This document shows, piece after piece, positions 1-11,866 of a DNA stretch of 64,000 bases (within the stretch, counting starts at the first letter, position 1; the number at the start of each line of letters is the position of its first letter). Source of the stretch: Myrica gale (taxonomy: Eukaryota > Streptophyta > Magnoliopsida > Fagales > Myricaceae); contig OZ005609.1 of assembly GCA_963930655.1 (NCBI GenBank), positions 14,643,001-14,707,000 on the forward strand. The letters are read 5' to 3'. The notes beneath the pieces were generated by a model. The model had not been told where the DNA came from. It did not search any database and saw only the letters and a program-made list of their open reading frames with translations. The position numbers and the translations under genes were made by a program.

Positions 1-1361
1 TTCTTCAACAAATGTGTGGCTTGGCTTGTGATCTATTTCTCCGAATTAGCAACTAACAACCTTACCCATAAATTGAAGACGTCGAATGGCAGAATATTCA
101 AGGGACCTTGGGCTCGCTTGGAAAAAATCTTGGTTTCTAGGTGGAAGTGGGGGAAATGAAAGATATGGAGGGCGACGTCGTTCTCCTACAAGGGGAAGAA
201 TCACTTCTTAAACGAACCACTTTGTTGTTAAATCTTAGCTATTCAAAACGGTGTGTCGTTAGTTGCGTCTTCAAAATTTCAAGCAAATTAAATGGTGGCG
301 TTTTTCTTTGTGAAGTTTTTTTTTTCAGAACGGTGTGTTTTGAAAGCCAGCCAGTCAGCAGCTAATGTGGTCATTCCGTTAGAGAAACTGACTGATCTCT
401 AACAAAATGACCATTTCGTCAAAAAATATAAAATTCAATGATTAAAATTTGAAAAAATTAAACTTTAGAACCTAAAAAGTAAAAAAAAAGGATAAAACCT
501 AAAGACTAACCGCTAAATTCTCAACTCCGGAATTCTGATTTCAAAAAAAATTGCAAAAATGAATTTGGGTGCCGGACTTAGAACCCGAATTTACGATTTT
601 GGCCACAATTTTTACCGGCCTTAATATTGTAAGGGAGACTTCAGACTAGAGACTAGACAGTGGAGGGAGTGTTCCACGCACGTGTTTCTCGAGGGCGGGA
701 CAGAAATAAGTGGGTTGGGCTTGTACACTATGGGGCGGATTGTTGCAGCACTTCTAGATGAATATTTATATGAATTTCAGGGAGCAAGAAGAAAATGGGC
801 CTCCAAGACCCAGGCTAGCCCATCCAACACTGTTCAGACTTCAGAACAGTCGTCCGTTATTTATTTATTTATTTATTTATTATGTACACGCAAAGTTAAA
901 AACTGCTACTTTTATATAATCCAATAAATATATCATAACCATTTTTATAAAATTAAGATTTTTTGCCCCCTGATTTTAGAGAATAAAGAAGAATACTATT
1001 CTATATTTGTAAATTGTTTGCGCCTCTTAATCCTCTTAGATTTTCAATGGTTGTGAGGGCAGACATATGAGATTAGTTTATAAAACTATGGGATTATATA
1101 AACTTTAAAAACCTTTCCAATGATTTAACCTATTAGAATGTGTTTGGGGTTTTGATATATCAGAACATATCTTTCTAACATATATACTAAAATGCTTTTT
1201 TTTTGTTTCAAATGTTTAACATATTGATGGTTTGAAAATTGACCTTTGAATTTAAGTAATGAGACCGAATAATTATTTTCTTTTATTTATTAAAATATTA
1301 AATTAGCTAAAGAGTCAACCAGACAAACTTGACTAACCATAATTCACATAGAATTTAGAAT
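1..1361. other. AT-rich intergenic DNA, nothing recognised
   Basis: Short open frames here (for example 141-365 and 682-927) show no family resemblance, no splice-linked continuation and low-complexity composition. A short TTTA-repeat tract lies near 857-880. I see no gene and no bounded element. Confidence 0.6.
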
Positions 1362-1643
1362 AAATTACAGCATATACTCAAATACCTATAAACTATAAAT
1401 CGCTACAAGTCACTTCCAAAGTCAGATTTTCGATACAGTTTCATTCCCCTACCCATTAAAGCCGTTACGTCGAACATTTTTCATTCCACCTGACCCAAAC
1501 TACGATTTCATTTTTTCTGCATATTGAAATCCTTATGTCGAACAGTTTTCATCACATCTGACCTAAAATGAAACATAATTTTGAAAGGTCAAATGTAGCG
1601 AGTTATAGTTTATGAAGTATTTGAAAATATAGTGGTAAATTAA
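1362..1643. mobile_element. Foldback MITE, diverged
   Basis: The two ends are long imperfect inverted repeats. The left arm reads taaattacag..tatactcaaatacc and later ctataaatcgctaca. The reverse complement of the right arm gives taatttacca..tattttcaaatac and ctataactcgctaca. The internal part has no coding capacity. Exact ends and target duplication were not resolved, so the superfamily is open; a Mutator-like origin is possible. Confidence 0.5.
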
Positions 1644-2025
1644 CAGTAATTTCTTTGATGAACATAGTCAAACGACAGATTATTTAATTTTGATTGACCG
1701 TTTTATTTTCTATTTTTCTTAGATTAGTTTATATATCCAAATTTGATTATGATGCCATTATGAAAACCAGAGAGCTTATTATGTATCCTAATGTGATTTT
1801 TTAAGAACATATTTGCCTTCGACTTCGACCGCCCTTTTTATAGTTTCTTATTTTAATTTGTTATATCGAATTGGAGAGTATTAGTAGTGTAATAGGAAAT
1901 AGAGAACTCCTTATTGCAGTTTTATTTGACTGATTTCTTTTTTCATGATTCAAATAACCGCATGAAAAAACATTCATATATACTGTGTTGGGCTGTCTTC
2001 ATTTTTCTCATTTCAATTAATTTTA
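1644..2025. other. Intergenic DNA, nothing recognised
   Basis: AT-rich stretch with no supported gene. Its last nine bases (2017-2025) are one copy of the target duplication of the next element. Confidence 0.6.
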
Positions 2026-2578
2026 GGGTTAAATGCATGTCATGCCCCTGGGGTATGCGAAAATAACAAATATGCCCCTGAGGTAAACAAAGTCATTTTC
2101 ATACCCCTAGGTATACATTCAGGAGCAAATATGTTCTTCTGTTATGTATCATTTGAAACATTAACGGTAAATGCAGACGTGTCAAAATTCGACACGTCAG
2201 CACCAATCACAACTCAACACCTAGCATTTTCGCACCAATAACGGTAAATGCTGACGTGTCAAAATTTCGTCGCTAGGGTGGCACCCTGCCGGCCACCCCT
2301 CGCGGCGGCGAAGGGAGCCCAAACTGGGCTCCCTTCGCCGCTCGGGGGTTCTCCCCCTATTTTTTTTTTGCGAAAATGTCAGGTGTCGAGTTGTGATTGG
2401 TGCTGACGTGTCGAATTTTGACACGTCAGCATTCACCGTTAGTGTTTCAAACGGCACATAACGGAAGTACATATTTGCTCCTGAATGTATACCTCAAGGG
2501 TATGAAAATGACTTTATTTACCTCATGGGCATATTTACTATTTTCGTATACCCCAAGAACATGACATGTATTTAACCC
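2026..2578. mobile_element. Foldback Mutator-like MITE with GC-rich core
   Basis: The ends are long inverted repeats starting GGGTTAAATGCATGTCATG on the left and mirrored at 2560-2578. They are flanked by a perfect 9-bp duplication, ttaatttta, at 2017-2025 and 2579-2587, the length made by Mutator-like transposases. The arms run inward for well over 100 bp and include a cacgtc/gacgtg subterminal motif that occurs twice in the left arm. The centre (about 2275-2360) is very GC-rich and carries a palindrome with arms GGGAGCCCA and TGGGCTCCC. The minus-strand open frame through this centre (2221-2472) is arm sequence, not a gene. The element is non-autonomous. Confidence 0.9.
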
Positions 2579-3108
2579 TTAATTTTAAGAACCATTGCGA
2601 AAGCAAAAAGCTCGTACCTTTTTTTAATATGACAGAATGCGTTGCTCTTCAATTTAACGTTTTTCTGTATGGGACCATTCAGAACATATATTTTATTCTC
2701 TCTGCATGCTTTACATTTAAATATTTTTATTCTAGTACTAGGAAGCACGGACCATTACGGTAATTAGAACTTCGAGAACATACATGCTTTTTGACTTTGA
2801 GTGGCCCTTTTTCGAGGGTTTTTTTACTGTCTATTTTATAAGGTATTTTTTGCATTTATTTTACTATATTTGCTTCATGTCTTTTTTTTTTACTGTATTT
2901 GCTTCAGGATTTTAGGATCCTTTCTAATTTGATACCCAAATTAGATAGTTGAATTTGAAAAAAAAAAAACATAACATAGTGGGTCATACAACATTAAATG
3001 GTATCCATATTAATTGTCATACAACATTCAATAGATGATGTGTCTAAATCATGACAATAAATTGGAAAGGATTTTGCTTCACACCCTAAGCTTAAGCCTA
3101 TTTATTAA
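2579..3108. other. Intergenic DNA, nothing recognised
   Basis: AT-rich, with poly-T tracts. No gene or bounded element seen. Confidence 0.55.
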
Positions 3109-3300
3109 AAGGGTTAAATACATTTTGCACCCCTTATGTTTGGAGTGTTCACAAATTGCATCCTAATATTTTATTTTTGAGACGTTAAGTTCATTATGTC
3201 ATCTCTCTCAATGATTTGCACCTTGTAATGAAATTAGGTGTCGAATTAGACGGTAATTGTTTACACGTGTTTCTCACGTGATCTCAGTCCCAGTTAGATT
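3109..3300. mobile_element. Possible single end of a Mutator-like element
   Basis: The stretch starts agggttaaatacattttgcacccc and runs into a cacgtgtt-type subterminal motif. This is the same general layout as the arms of the foldback MULEs elsewhere in the window. No matching inverted partner was found downstream, so if this is an element its other half is gone. Confidence 0.3.
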
Positions 3301-3429
3301 ATCGTGTCGCCCTTAAACCTCAAACAATATTTGTCTATAGATCACCTTTGTTTTATGAAACGCCTCCAACCAGGAAGCCCATTTTATTGAAAATACAACA
3401 AAGTGTTACAGAGATGAAAATGCAAATTC

Positions 3430-3450
3430 GGGGGGGGGGGGGGGGGGGGG
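3430..3450. repeat. 21-base G homopolymer
   Basis: An uninterrupted run of 21 G lies in otherwise AT-rich DNA. Such runs are unstable and error-prone in sequencing, so the length is uncertain. Confidence 0.8.
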
Positions 3451-3691
3451 TCAATCCCCTCATACAGCCATAACAAAGACGAAAATTGCTCAGAAAAAAT
3501 AAAGAGTCCTCCAGCCACAATTTTAGAGGCGGCCCAACGAAAATTATTTTTTATATAAATTAAATTATATGAGAAAGTTAAATTAATAATAATTAATTTA
3601 AATTATTTTTTACATATTATAATTATATAAATTAAATTATATGAGAGATTATTTAATTATTGTTGGCCATAAAAGAGGTCAGGTCTGCTAA

Positions 3692-3737
<46 letters not shown>
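3692..3737. repeat. Compound (AC)n(AT)n microsatellite
   Basis: An AC-repeat of about 6 units passes directly into an AT-repeat of about 17 units. Confidence 0.95.
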
Positions 3738-3741
<4 letters not shown>

Positions 3742-3913
3742 GTTCCACATTGATTATAAGGTAGGTCGATTGTATAATAAACTTTCTATTTAAAAGTAGG
3801 GACCAAACCAAGATTGACCTTTATGTGCTGTTAGATAATAATAAATTTTGGAAGCCAAAATACAGTAAACACATAAAAAATATAGTTTTTTGCTGGACGA
3901 ATATATATTTTTC

Positions 3914-4215
3914 AGGTAAAGTCACTTTGAGCCCTTAAACTATCAAACAAATTTCAAATATGACCCTAAACTACTAATCTCGATACATTGAGCCCACGAA
4001 CTACCAATTTTTATCAAATCGCTCTCTGAACTAAAATCTGACAGTCAAAATCGTGTCACGTGGCTCAAATCTGACAATTTTGACCGTCAAATTTTAGTTC
4101 AGGTCGCAAATTGGTAAAATTTGGTAATTTGTGGAATCAATGTGTCAAGATTGGTAGTTTTGGGCCCTATTTATACTTTATTTAATAGTTAAAAAGCTCA
4201 AAATGACTTTTTTCC
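3914..4215. mobile_element. Foldback MITE, probably Mutator-like
   Basis: The left arm (ggtaaagtcactttgagccc..) pairs with the right arm read in reverse (ggaaaaaagtcattttgagc..) over about 140 bp, including the block ctgaactaaaatctgac near the centre. The flanks atatttttc (3905-3913) and atatttttt (4216-4224) match at 8 of 9 positions, as expected for an aged 9-bp target duplication. There is no coding capacity. Confidence 0.65.
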
Positions 4216-4700
4216 ATATTTTTTTTAATGATTTTTTTGGAGGGAGCCAGCCCCTAGCTCCGTGCCTGCTACAAGTTTTAATTTAACAGTGGGAGCGTTA
4301 AATGGTAGAGTTTTTGTCCCTCACATCGGAGAGACGAACCAACTAATTTTGATTGGCCCTTTTAATTCTTATATTAATTGACTTATCTTATAATAGTAAT
4401 GGAATCACAAAAGGGAAGTAGAGGGCTTGGCATTACATTTTTAGTACGACTGAATGCATCAGGAAATAAATATTTTTCTTTTTCAACACAATAAATAGAG
4501 AGCTTGCCATTGTACTTTACGCTGGCCGAATGATTTATTTATTGAATCTTTTATTTCGATTTAAAATATTTAGAACGTATAAGCATTTGACTTTCCAATA
4601 GCTATTTGTTTTTTTTTTCATTTCTTGGGTTTTTATACAGTTCTTTGACTTTCGAAAATTAGACGATGCAATTGTGTTTTAATTTAATTGGCTCTAGTTA
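4216..4700. other. Intergenic DNA, nothing recognised
   Basis: AT-rich with no supported gene. Positions 4696-4700 (agtta) are one copy of the target duplication of the next element. Confidence 0.6.
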
Positions 4701-5456
4701 TGTGATATCCCCAAATCCCACATTGAGTGAGAGAAGATAATGAATGAGATATGCGTTCTATAAGGGTCAAGTCTCACATTGGGACCTTACTAGGTTGAAC
4801 TGAGCTTTATAATGACTCAAGAGACTTCAAGAGCAACCTTGACTAGTCCTTTTGAAGTCAAAGCACAGATGTAGTTAGTGCTTGTCTTTGGATCGTTATA
4901 AATGGTATCAGAGCGGTCCTAGTAACCACCAATGTGGACTTGGTGGGCCTTGAAAGGACGTCAAGGGTTTATGGGGGGAGATTTTGATACCCCGAATCCC
5001 ACATAGAGTGGGAGAAGAGAATGAATGAGAGATGAGTTATATAAGGGTCAAGTCCTACATTGAGACCTTACTATGTTGAACTGGGGTTTATAATGATCAA
5101 AAGGGCTTCAAGAGTAACTTTGACTAGTTATTTTGAAGTCAAAGCATAAAGTGGCTAGTGTTTGTCCTTGGTTCGTTACAAATAGTATCAGAACGGTCCT
5201 AGTAACCACCAATGTGGGCTTGGTGGGCCTTGACGAGGGCGTCAAGGATTTAAAGGAGAGATTGTAATACCCCGAATCCCACATGGAGTGAGAGAAGAAA
5301 ATGAATGGGAGATGTGTTTTATAAGGGTCAAGTCTCACATTGGAACCTTACTAGGTTGAAATGAGCTTTATAATGACTCAAGGAGCTTCAAGAGCAACAT
5401 TGACTAGTAATTTTGAAGTCAAATCACAGATGTGGCTAGCGTTTGTCATCGTTACA
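4701..5456 (+). mobile_element. TRIM-like miniature retrotransposon with three LTRs
   Basis: Three direct repeats of about 195-200 bp (4701-4900, 4983-5180, 5263-5456) begin TG(T/A)-ATACCCCGAATCCCACAT-like and end GTTACA-like. They are separated by two 82-bp internal segments. Each internal segment starts with a primer-binding motif for initiator-Met tRNA (tggtatcagagc at 4903-4914; tagtatcagaac in the second copy). The first ends with a purine tract, atggggggagat, at 4971-4982. The whole array is flanked by a perfect 5-bp duplication, agtta, at 4696-4700 and 5457-5461, so it behaves as one insertion. No protein is encoded, and movement would need enzymes from a full element. TRIMs are known to form such tandem LTR-internal-LTR arrays. 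Confidence 0.9.
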
Positions 5457-5474
5457 AGTTAAGTTCAGAATGTT

Positions 5475-5615
5475 TGTTTGCCAAAATTTCAAAGAATATT
5501 TTAAAAAATTTGGGAATCTTTTGGATATTTAGATTTATTGGAGTTTTGTGAAAAATTTGAAGCATGTATATATAGATGTTGAAAATTTTGAAATGTGTTT
5601 AGCTTGCTCGAAATT
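5475..5615. mobile_element. Relic of a small MITE family shared with 40.4 kb
   Basis: The text gtttgtttgccaaaatttc, then gggaatcttttgg, then atttattggagttttgtg matches the reverse complement of the element at 40417-40760 (caaacaaac, gattcccaaaa, ccaataaat). Ends are not resolved. Confidence 0.45.
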
Positions 5616-6082
5616 TTGATACCCCGAAATATTAGGTATCAAACATTACCCAAGTTAGCAGGCCAACAACTCAAAACTTTAATCGCATGCCTCTAAATTG
5701 CCTATATTGATCGGAAGGTACCGACGAGATGAAAGTTTATGGCAGCAGAGGTGGAGAATCATGGGGTTCCTTATGGTCCATCCAACTTCCACCCACTTTA
5801 GGCACTCTTAATATGGATTTGAAAGGTTTCGTGGCCCAACCTTTTCCTACCGAAAAAGGACACATACGAACTCCTGCGACTCGCAACAAAATTTAATTGC
5901 AGAGTTATTAAAAATCATGTTTGTAAATAGAAAGATATTCTCTTGAAATTTGTGAGATTAAAAGAATATGTTTGGAAAGAAGATTTTTGTGATACGAGTT
6001 TTTATAGATTTTTATATTTTCATAGAAATTGAGGTCAATGATTAGATATAAAATATTATTGAAGATTAAAATGTTTTTTTTG
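5616..6082. other. Intergenic DNA, nothing recognised
   Basis: No supported gene. Positions 6075-6082 are the left target duplication of the hAT element that follows. Confidence 0.6.
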
Positions 6083-7002
6083 TAACGGTGGGCATCTAGT
6101 ACCTTCTGGAAATGTTATTTTCATTCCAGTTCATTCCGGAATAAAACGGAATTTCAGGAACCAGAAACTGAAGATTCTGGCAAAAATTGCAGTTTCCAAA
6201 ATAAAGACCCAAATGCCAAAATAAAACAGTGTCGTCCAATTGAAGACCCAATTGCCAAAATAAACACTACCGTCCAACTCCAAATTCTAAAAGTTCAAAA
6301 CACTGCCAAAATAAACAGTGTTATCCAACTCCAAATTTCAAAAGATTAAAACACTGCCAAAATAAAACATTGTCCGCCAACTCCAAATTCTAAAGTTCAA
6401 AACAATGCCAAAATAAACATTGTTGTCCAAAACAATTAAACAAAAAAAACACTGTCAAATGACTTTAAATTAAAATTACAACTAAACAACTAAATTCCAA
6501 AGTACTCTAAATAGACCTTGTCACCTTGATGAGAGAGAGGCATAGAGCTGATGAGAGAGATGATCAGTGAGCATGGCTGAGGGAAGAGAATCATCCCCCA
6601 TGTGATGCGACGGTGAGAGAGAGAGGGAGAGAGGAGCCGCGACAGGGAGGGTGAGGGCGGGGCACGACTGGCGAGTTGGGTGTGTCACGACGACAAGGAG
6701 ACTAGGAAAGGTCGAGAAGGGGCTGGGGGTGAGGGCTGCTTGTTTGAAGTTTGGCGTGATTCACGAAATTAGGTTTCATTTCGTGAGGATTTGGGTTTAA
6801 GTGACCTGAGTTGACCCAAGTCACTACAATATTATTATTATTATTTTAAACAGGGCTCAAAATTGCAACGTTTTGAGCCCTGAATTTTTAAAAAAATATA
6901 TATACCGGAACCGAAAAATTTCGGCGTTTCTTTCCCCTAATATGGGATCCTGTTCCGGAACTGAATGTTCCGATTTGAAACCGGAACATATGTCCTCCCT
7001 TA
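6083..7002. mobile_element. Non-autonomous hAT-like element
   Basis: The termini TAACGGTGGGCAT and, reversed, TAAGGGAGGACAT match at 10 of 13 bases. They are flanked by a perfect 8-bp duplication, tttttttg, at 6075-6082 and 7003-7010, the length typical of hAT elements. ttccgg/ccggaa motifs cluster near both ends. Between about 6190 and 6450 there are four diverged tandem units of about 60 bp built on 'ccaactccaaattctaaa..cactgccaaaataaa'. A purine-rich, GC-richer stretch follows at 6530-6740. No transposase was seen. Confidence 0.8.
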
Positions 7003-7010
7003 TTTTTTTG

Positions 7011-8133
7011 TGTGTAAAAAAATCATGTTTGGATTAAAAAATATTTAAAAAAAAAAAGACCATGATCCAAACATAACATAATGGTCCCTTTTTTGGGCGA
7101 AGAGTGTTGGGAACATCATATTCAATTTCTTTCCAACCATCAACTACCGTTTTAAGATCCTTTAAATATCCTTCAAGGGCGGTGCTCGGCTTGACTTGGC
7201 TGGTAATTTAAGCCGATTTGTTGACTGAAAGCACCGGTGAAAGGTTAACAAAATGTGCCCTCAAATACCTTAAAAATAAAAAAGGAAAGATTACAGCGGA
7301 GCACAGAGCTTTTCTTCTTAACTCAACCTCTTTTTGCGGAGCTTTAGATGGACTCCAAAATATTCCTACTAACATTGTGGCCCTAATTCCATCAAACCCG
7401 ACGAACTATCTCCAAATTAATTTGTCTAGTGAGTACGTTTTGGAATCAACTTTTATTTTATTTGTCTAGTCTAACCAGACTAAACTCCGTTTTACTAAAC
7501 GGCAAGTGTTTCTCTTAGGCAGGCTGGTAGCACGTATTATTTCGTGTCTCTCCCACGCGAGCGAGTACGGCTATCCATCAGGATGTCGTATCTGGCGGAG
7601 GATATAAATTATATATATATAAGTAAAACATGAAGGCATTTCCAAAACTTTATAAAGTGCTTTACGGACACGTCACCGGTCTGTTTTCTTTCGGTTCATC
7701 TGCATCCTCTAACGTGGCGGCTACCAGATAGATATATCATATTCCCCTCAAGGAACTCTGACGGCGACAGCACGCGTCGGTAATAGATCCATGCTACGTA
7801 TCCACGACAGATCTAAATAAATAAAAATAGACAGTAGAACCCAAACACGACGTCGCACGGATAAGTCAAACCATCCTAACTTCCTGGAAATAGAAACACC
7901 TCTATAATAAATATTTATTCAAAAATAAAACAGAAAATTTGTTCCGAGTTTTTCGAATGTTTTAGAAAGATCGTTAAAGGGCGTGAAAGGTTGGTGACCT
8001 GTTTAAATACTCTCTTTCCGATTTCCGTCTCTGCCTAAAGAAGAATAGGAAAGAGGGAAAACACTCAAGTTGAGAGATTGTGGGTACACGTCAAGGGCGC
8101 ACCCTTTGAAAGCGGACGTTACTATTTATGTGC
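7011..8133. other. Region upstream of the lipase gene
   Basis: No coding sequence is supported. The stretch holds several ACGT-core motifs, such as acacgtcac around 7668-7676, which resemble ABA-responsive or bZIP sites. A TATA-like tttaaata lies at 8002-8009. Whether any of these act on the downstream gene is inference. Confidence 0.4.
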
Positions 8134-8141
8134 TATAAATA
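8134..8141 (+). promoter_or_regulatory. Possible TATA box of the lipase gene
   Basis: ctataaat lies about 45-50 bases upstream of the start codon at 8185. This would give a very short 5' leader. The alternative tttaaata at 8002-8009 would give a leader of about 150 bases. The sequence cannot decide between them. Confidence 0.35.
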
Positions 8142-8184
8142 AAGGACCGAAGAAACAGACGCATAGAGAAAGAGCTAAATTGGA

Positions 8185-11100
8185 ATGGACACTTTGTGCT
8201 TGAAGACAGGGATTCATGGGGGGCTGGGCTCCTCGATCTCCGCGTGCAGTGGTGGTGGCGGGGGTCTGGATGCCCGTGCGACCCCGTCCCAGGTGAGTGC
8301 CGTGGGGAGGTCCACGGCCGAGAGGATGGCGGCGCCTTTTTTGAGGTTCCCGTTCAAGTACCCGTTGAGATCTTTGTGGCCGTCGAAGAAAGGTGATGGG
8401 AACAATAGGCACAGTGGGTTGGCCATAGACGACCCCGTTCTGATGGAGAATTCTACTGTCAAGAAGATCAGCGAAGGGATGGTTGGTTTGCAGGACGAGG
8501 AGGAGGGGCAGAGAGAGAACTGGGTATTGAAAATTTTGCACCTGAGGTCCTTGTGGAAGGAGAGAAGCGCTGACCTTATGGATGTAGAGGAGGAGGACGA
8601 GGGTTCTGTGGCCATTGATCAGAGAGTTGGCGCCGATGGCAAAGACGATGAGGAAGATTGTGAGGTTTGTAGAGTCGGTAATGATGACGACGAAAAAGAA
8701 GAGATTGAATTCGATAGGGATTCGTTCTCGAGGTTGCTAAGGAGGGTGACCTTGGCTGAGGTCAGGTTGTATGCTCAAATGTCGTATTTGGGGAACCTGG
8801 CTTACTCCATTCCCAAAATCAAGGTACCGACTTTTTTTTATCGAATCTTTTGTAGTTTCTTTGATTTTGATTGCTCTGTGAATTTTGGAAATTTCTTCTT
8901 TCGATTACTTTCGGGAATGGTTTCTTGAAATGTGGAGGTTTTGGATTTGCTTTGGATTGTGGGGTCGGGGTTTATGAGACCAGAGATCAAGTTTCCCATT
9001 CTGTAAATTAGTTTTTTTTGTTGGTTTTGGAGTTTTCATGCCGAGAGGCACCTGGATCTGACTGAGATTCTGTTTCTGGTTCAGCTGTTGAATCACATTG
9101 CTCGAACTATTAACGTTTCTACTTTTCATTCAATTAGTTCAAGTTCATTTATTTTTTAACTTTTGAAGTTTTCTTGTTTTATTCTGAAACTTCGGACCAA
9201 GACGCCATTTGGGAAATAGTTTTGATTCTTTCCAGATGATTTTCACTTGAGATAGGAACGTTGAAGTAGAACGTCAAACCTATTGGGGCCAATGCTGTGT
9301 TTGGACAATGGAATTAGGCTTATTAGATTCGGAATCAGATGAGATTCAAAGGGCTCCTCCAGCACAGAATGAACTTTTTTCATGCCCCTACCTTTTTATT
9401 ACAATGTTCGCAGGAGTTCTGCAGAAGAGTTAAGAAGATGATGGCACCTAGGTTTTATCTTTTTGAAAAAAGTTTTGAGTGTGGAGATTCCAATTTAATG
9501 GTCGTCTGTTGCATTTTTGTAGCCCATGAGGTGAATATGGACGTAAAGGAACTTGATATCTCAATGTCCTGTTTTTGCAGAAATTTTTAGTGATATTTGG
9601 TTTGGTTCACTTCCTAAGATTTGATTTTTCATATCAAGTTGTGTGCACTTAATATATGGTGATTGTTTGATAATCCAGCCAGGGAATCTCCTGAGGTTTC
9701 ATGGTCTGCGTCTTATAACTACTTCAATAGAGAAGAAGGATTTGGGCAAAAAAGCTGAGAAAAATCAGTTGTCAGCTGAAACTCCAGAAGCAGAAAAGGA
9801 GGCCAAGGACGAGGTGGAAGGCAAGGAGCTGAAGAAGGAAGGGTATCGGATAAGTGCATCTGCTGCATACGAAATCGCTGCCGCTGCTGCCTCCTATCTG
9901 CATTCTCATACAAAGAGCATACTTCCCTTCAAATCCTCAAAAACTGTGGCTGGGGAACATTATACTGAAGGAAGTGATGGAAGAAATGATGGTCCTAATA
10001 TGATGAATTCAGACATGGCTTCTTTCATGGCTACTACTGACTCAGTGACAGCTGTGGTTGCTGCGAAGGAGGAAGTCAAGCAGGCTGTTGCAGATGATCT
10101 GAACTCAACACGTTCATCGCCCTGTGAGTGGTTCATATGTGATGATGATCAGAGTGGTACAAGATTCTTTGTCATTCAGGTATGGTGAATCTATAATTAA
10201 TACTATGTGCGTTTGGCAAAACTATTTTCTAGGGGTAAGATAACATTGGACTACTTATGCTCCTTACAAATTTTTTACCTTTCAAAACTGGGTGTATTGG
10301 TCCATGTTGAACTATGATCTAGCTTTTCTAGCCGGTAGACCGATAGAGAATATAATGATATAAGATGCTTTTCAGGACAGAGTTAATTTGATTGCTAATT
10401 TTTGGCATGTTTTATATATTTGCTTGTACTCAAATTTTCCTGTGCAGGGGTCAGAATCACTAGCATCTTGGCAAGCAAACTTACTTTTTGAGCCTATTCA
10501 ATTTGAGGTAAATTATATTCTACTTTTTTTGTTTGGTTTTTTCTGGAATTCGCCATACCTATTTGACTATTTTGAAACGTTTTTGTTTTTGAACTATTGG
10601 TTGTAAATGATAATTGAGTTGAAAATTAGTTACATGCCTCCTTTATATCAAGTTTATATCAGGCAAGAGCAATGTATGTGCAAAGCTTGTCTTCTGCGTA
10701 TAGCTTCTGTATAAATTTTAATTATGCTTATATTTTCGAAAACTGAGAAATGTGATATATCATTGTACAGGGACTAGATGTCCTCGTTCACAGAGGTATT
10801 TATGAGGCTGCAAAAGGGCTGTATCAACAGATGTTGCCCGAGATCCGTGCACACCTAACATCTCGAGGAAACAAAGCAATGTTCCGTTTCACTGGGCACT
10901 CTCTTGGGGGAAGCTTGTCAGCACTCATAAATCTCATGCTGCTGATACGGCATGAGGTGCCAATCTCTTCCTTACTTCCTGTTATAACATTTGGTGCACC
11001 CTCTATCATGTGTGGAGGTGATCGTCTGCTTCGCAAGCTTGGACTGCCACAAAGTCATATTCAGTCTATCACAATGCACAGAGACATTGTACCTCGGGCC

Positions 11101-11866
11101 TTCTCTTGCAATTATCCTAATCATGTGGCAGAGCTTCTCAAGGCTGTCAATGGGAACTTCCGCAACCATCCTTGCCTCAATAACCTGGTAAATATTTTAA
11201 AAAAATTACGAGCTAATGAAACATATAGAAGTTTCCTACACTGATCCACATTATCTGACCATGTCCCTCTTTGTCTTTTTACCGTAGAAACTACTTTATG
11301 CTCCAATAGGTGAGCTTCTTATACTACAGCCAGATGAGAAATTCTCTCCTAGTCACGATCTCCTTCCTTCAGGCAGTGGTCTATATCTTTTAAGCTGCAC
11401 ATTGTCAGATACCAATGATGCAGAGAAGCAGCTTCGGGCTGCACAGATGGTGTTTTTAAATTCCCCACACCCACTTGAGATCCTAAGTGATCGCTCTGCA
11501 TATGGTTCTGAGGGGACCATCCAAAGAGATCACGACATGAATTCTTACATGAAATCTGTCAGGGGCGTGATTCGCCAAGAGCTTTACCGCATCCGAAAGG
11601 CCAGGAGAGAGCAACGCCGCAAAATTTGGTGGCCCCTTGTGGCACCGCGTGGCATCAACGCTGGTATAGTTGTTGGGAGGTCATTGATATCAATCAACTT
11701 GCCCCAAGACCAGTTCAACTTCTCTGGCATCTTACAAACAGGCAAAAATTCCTTGCAAAGGTTCAGTAGGCTGGTCGCTTCACAGCATATGCAGTTGTTT
11801 GTGGTTCTCTTGTTCCCAGCTCGATTGTTATTCTTAGGGGTGTACAATGTGATCAGTTTCCGTTGA
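8185..11866 (+). CDS. PLIP2: Plastid phospholipase A1, PLIP2-like (lipase class 3)
   Basis: The five exons are 8185-8823, 9679-10179, 10448-10507, 10771-11187 and 11288-11866. All junctions are GT..AG and all introns are in phase 0, giving 731 residues. PLIP enzymes remove acyl chains from the sn-1 position of plastid membrane lipids and feed seed oil or jasmonate synthesis; PLIP2 and PLIP3 are ABA-responsive in Arabidopsis. The start [12 protein letters not shown], the [10 protein letters not shown] block ending exon 1 and the C-terminus ending NVISFR closely resemble remembered PLIP2 (AT1G02660). The N-terminus fits a plastid transit peptide. The lipase domain has the nucleophile elbow GHSLGGS (Ser about 444) and the Asp-bearing [15 protein letters not shown] (Asp about 505). 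The last 25 or so residues are hydrophobic. Length is close to the family. Assignment to PLIP2 rather than PLIP3 rests on memory. Confidence 0.93.

Noticed and set aside
8122..8615. Minus-strand and third-frame open frames over lipase exon 1
   Set aside because: They are antisense or off-frame shadows of a well-supported, GC-richer coding exon.
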